Translations under genes and position numbers: made by a program
The notes under the pieces: generated by a model
The model's database searches: none
What the model was told of the DNA's origin: nothing
Seen by the model: only the letters and a program-made list of their open reading frames with translations
NCBI GenBank assembly: GCA_023443705.1
Contig: JAEZTD010000116.1
Coordinates: 1 to 7,882, forward strand
From: Bacillota bacterium
GTDB taxonomy: Bacteria; Bacillota; Clostridia; Christensenellales; Aristaeellaceae
Direction: 5' to 3'
Length of the DNA: 7,882 bases
Part shown: in pieces, positions 5,990-7,882 of the stretch
How positions within the stretch are numbered: position 1 is the stretch's first letter
How the letters are laid out: the number at the start of each line of letters is the position of its first letter

Positions 5990-7633
5990 ATGAGAATCGT
6001 CATCATCGGTGCGGTCGCCGCCGGCAGCTCCGCCGCCGCCAAGGCGCGGCGGAACAGCGAGGACGCCGAAATCGTGGTTTATGAGAAGGACGGCTTCATT
6101 TCCTACTCAGGCTGCGGCATGCCCTATTACATCGGCGGGGTCGTCGAGAGCGCGGACGAACTGACACCGCGCGACCCCGCGTTCTTTAAGAGCAAGTACA
6201 ACGTGGACATTCTGACGCGGCACGAAGTCCTTGCCATTTTGCCAAGCAAAAAAAGCATTGCGGTGAAGAACCTCGCGACCGGCGAGGTGTTTGAAGACCA
6301 CTATGACAAGCTGGTGATCGCCACCGGCGCGCGGGCGTCTGTTCCGCCGGTCAAAGGCGCGGAGGGGGCGCATGTCTTCACCCTGCGCAATATCGGCGAC
6401 ATGCTTCGCATCAAGGCGTACATCGACGAAAACCATCCGAAGACAGCAGCCATCATCGGCACGGGCTTCATCGGGCTTGAGATGTGCGAGAATCTGAAGG
6501 CGCTGGGCATCGAGGTGACGCTGATTGAGAAGCTGCCCCAGGTGACGCCGGGCCTCGACGCGGACATGGCGGCGCATGTGCAGAATCACGTTGAGAAGAA
6601 TGGTGTGCGCGTCCTGACCGGCGCATCCGTCATGGAAATCGCCGAAAAGCGCGTGGCCTTGGCGGAGGGGGCGGAAATCCCGGCGGACATGGTGCTGGTT
6701 TCCACCGGCATACGCCCCAATTCTGAACTGGCGGCTTCGGCCGGCATTGAACTGGGCGTGGCGGGCGCGATCCGGGTAAGCCCCAGGATGCAGACCAACA
6801 TCCCGGACATTTACGCCTGCGGCGACTGTATCGAACATTTTCACGCAGTCACCCAAAAGCCCGTCTGGCGGCCGCTGGGTTCTACCGCCAACAAGACCGG
6901 CCGGATCGCGGGCGACAGCATGACCGGAGGAGACCTGGAATTTCGTGGCGTTATGGGAACGGGCATCTTTGGAATCTTTGGGTTGACCGTGGCGCAGACC
7001 GGCCTTTCCGAGCGGGAAGCGCGGGCGGAGGGGTACGACACCATCGTCTGCCACAACATCAAGCCCGACAAGCCGGAATACATGCATGGACGGGAAATGG
7101 TCATCAAGGGCGTCGCGGACAGGAAAACCGGGCGGCTGCTCGGCGCGCAGATTGTGGGCTTCGAAGGCGTCGACAAAAGAATCGACGTGTTCGTCACGGC
7201 GATTACGTTCAAGGCAAGCGCGGAGGACCTGTTCCACCTCGATCTCGCCTATGCCCCACCCTTTTCCACCACGAAAGACCCCGTCATGTACACCGGCATG
7301 ATTCTTGACAACGCCATTCACAGGGCGAGGCCACTGATGACATCACAGGAACTGGACGCGCTGACCGCTTCCGGCGAAAAGTACCAGCTGATCGACACCC
7401 GAAGCGCTGCGCAGTATGGGAAGAGCCATGTCGAAGGGGCGATGAACATCCCCCACGCCGAACTGCGGGATGCCGTTCGCGGGCTGGACAGCAATTCCAC
7501 CACCATCACCTACTGCAACAAGGGCACGACCGGCAATGCGGCGCAGAACATTCTGCTCGGCAAGGGCTTTAAGCGGGTGTACAATCTCTCCGGTGGAGAG
7601 AAGCAGTACAGGACGGCGCACAAGGAGACATAG
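5990..7633 (+). CDS. CoA-disulfide reductase-like FAD/NAD(P) oxidoreductase with C-terminal rhodanese domain
   Basis: A 547-residue flavoprotein of the CoADR-Rhod type. Related enzymes reduce CoA disulfide, CoA persulfide or polysulfide with NAD(P)H. The FAD motif is GAVAAGSS (7-14). The single redox Cys is C42 in SYSGCGMPYYIGG. The second nucleotide motif is G157-x-G159-x-x-G162, with E180 closing the following strand, which suggests NADH. ACGD (276-279) binds the flavin, and the dimerisation domain has Y421 in AYAPPFSTTKDP, as in CoA-disulfide reductases. The rhodanese domain covers about 450-547: LIDTRSAAQY, then C509 in TYCNKGTTGN. The active loop lacks the usual arginines. ATG 5990 follows GGGAGGG (5977-5983) at 6 nt; the in-frame TTG at 5969 lies within the end of acr3. 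Last gene of the second operon; its part in arsenic handling is inferred from position. Confidence 0.88.
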   Translation: MRIVIIGAVAAGSSAAAKARRNSEDAEIVVYEKDGFISYSGCGMPYYIGGVVESADELTPRDPAFFKSKYNVDILTRHEVLAILPSKKSIAVKNLATGEVFEDHYDKLVIATGARASVPPVKGAEGAHVFTLRNIGDMLRIKAYIDENHPKTAAIIGTGFIGLEMCENLKALGIEVTLIEKLPQVTPGLDADMAAHVQNHVEKNGVRVLTGASVMEIAEKRVALAEGAEIPADMVLVSTGIRPNSELAASAGIELGVAGAIRVSPRMQTNIPDIYACGDCIEHFHAVTQKPVWRPLGSTANKTGRIAGDSMTGGDLEFRGVMGTGIFGIFGLTVAQTGLSEREARAEGYDTIVCHNIKPDKPEYMHGREMVIKGVADRKTGRLLGAQIVGFEGVDKRIDVFVTAITFKASAEDLFHLDLAYAPPFSTTKDPVMYTGMILDNAIHRARPLMTSQELDALTASGEKYQLIDTRSAAQYGKSHVEGAMNIPHAELRDAVRGLDSNSTTITYCNKGTTGNAAQNILLGKGFKRVYNLSGGEKQYRTAHKET

Positions 7634-7676
7634 CCCAAACGCGGGAATCAGAATCCAAACAGTCGATCTCTTGCAT

Positions 7677-7710
7677 GGGATTAGCGCCACGAAGAAGTGC
7701 GGCGCATCCC
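7677..7710 (+). other. Bulged hairpin downstream of the oxidoreductase gene
   Basis: GGGAT (7677-7681) and GCGCC (7684-7688) pair with GGCGC (7701-7705) and ATCCC (7706-7710), with a 2-nt TA bulge on the left side only and a 12-nt loop. It lies 43 nt past the stop of the second operon. There is no T-tract, so it is not a standard terminator. It might stabilise the 3' end of the transcript. No coding gene is convincing in 7634-7811. Confidence 0.35.
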
Positions 7711-7755
7711 GCAGCGGAACGGGCGGGCCAAAGATTTGCCGCTTCTCGCACTGTG

Positions 7756-7784
7756 AAAAAGGCGCCGTCCGGCCGGACGGCGCC
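7756..7784 (-). terminator. Probable minus-strand intrinsic terminator (perfect 24-nt palindrome plus T5)
   Basis: The 24 bases at 7761-7784 are a perfect palindrome, each half reading GGCGCCGTCCGG. A run of five As precedes it (7756-7760), so on the minus strand the stem is followed by five Ts. No T-run follows on the plus strand. It would end leftward transcription coming from beyond 7784, for which the only candidate here is the CRISPR-like element. It may also slow plus-strand transcripts from the operon. Confidence 0.65.
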
Positions 7785-7811
7785 ACAGACCATCAACAAA
7801 GTCTCCGTAGG

Positions 7812-7882
7812 GTTTCAATCGTTCCCGGCGGCGTGTACGCCGGGAACGGGATGGTGCCACCAGTACAGATACTGGTAACGCT
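7812..7882 (-). CRISPR. Possible end of a CRISPR array: one repeat-like unit and one spacer-length segment
   Basis: Bases 7812-7847 form a 36-nt unit. On the minus strand it starts GTTCCCGGCG and ends ATTGAAAC, the 3' end typical of many type I and III CRISPR repeats. Inside are perfect 10-bp arms (7821-7830 and 7838-7847) around a 7-nt loop. The remaining 35 nt (7848-7882) equal a normal spacer length. The minus-strand terminator at 7756-7784 would close such an array. Only one unit is visible, so repetition is not shown. The alternative is a lone hairpin or the end of an unrelated minus-strand gene. Confidence 0.4.

Noticed and set aside
6107..7321. Minus-strand open frame of 404 codons opposite the flavoprotein gene
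   Set aside because: The plus-strand gene has complete FAD, NAD and rhodanese motifs; the opposite frame has none and no ribosome binding site that I could see.
7859..7876. Small perfect hairpin ACCAGTA-CAGA-TACTGGT
   Set aside because: It lies in the 35-nt spacer-length segment and is too short to assign a function; it may be a chance feature of a spacer.
7675..7878. Plus-strand 67-codon frame across the right end
   Set aside because: It runs through the 24-nt palindrome and the repeat-like unit, shows no domain and has no convincing ribosome binding site.
7793..7882. End of a protein gene on the minus strand (frames stopping at 7793 or 7815)
   Set aside because: Both frames read plausibly for 20-30 residues, but neither matches a family I know. 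The two perfect hairpins and the ATTGAAAC-ended unit fit a CRISPR or non-coding element better. This is not fully excluded.

Overview
The window looks like a piece of a moderately GC-rich genome from the Bacillota (Clostridia-like anaerobes). The evidence is an RNase J gene, GGAGG-type ribosome binding sites, GTG starts, intrinsic terminators with U-tracts, and proteins that read like clostridial versions of their families. The phylum is an inference; no rRNA or other strong marker is present. Both ends are cut: the left edge lies inside the RNase J gene, and the right edge may lie inside a CRISPR array.

Layout, left to right: (1) the 3' part of an RNase J gene (2-1441) with its own intrinsic terminator (1474-1520). 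(2) A first arsenic-type operon with a near-consensus promoter (1550-1578) and an inverted repeat over the -10: ArsR-family repressor (1616-1933), ArsP-type permease (1986-2999), a cysteine-rich ferredoxin/DUF2703 fusion (3012-3791), and a thioredoxin-like protein with a CxxC site and a Cys-rich N-terminus (3879-4232), closed by a terminator (4250-4281). (3) A second operon with its own promoter (4322-4350) and an ATCGAT-based operator: a second ArsR (4386-4697), a small ferredoxin (4727-4921), an ACR3 arsenite efflux carrier (4936-5976) and a CoA-disulfide-reductase-like flavoprotein with a C-terminal rhodanese domain (5990-7633). (4) A gene-free right end (7634-7882) with a bulged hairpin, a perfect 24-nt palindrome that reads as a minus-strand terminator, and one 36-nt element with the hallmarks of a CRISPR repeat followed by exactly 35 nt to the window end.

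How the genes may work together: each half has its own thiol-type ArsR sensor and its own membrane exporter (ArsP type for organic or trivalent arsenicals, ACR3 for arsenite). The exporters are accompanied by four redox or thiol proteins: two with Fe-S motifs, one thioredoxin fold and one flavin/rhodanese enzyme. No arsenate reductase (ArsC), ArsA ATPase, ArsD or ArsM methylase is visible. The redox proteins are therefore candidates for thiol- or electron-based handling of arsenicals, which is an inference.
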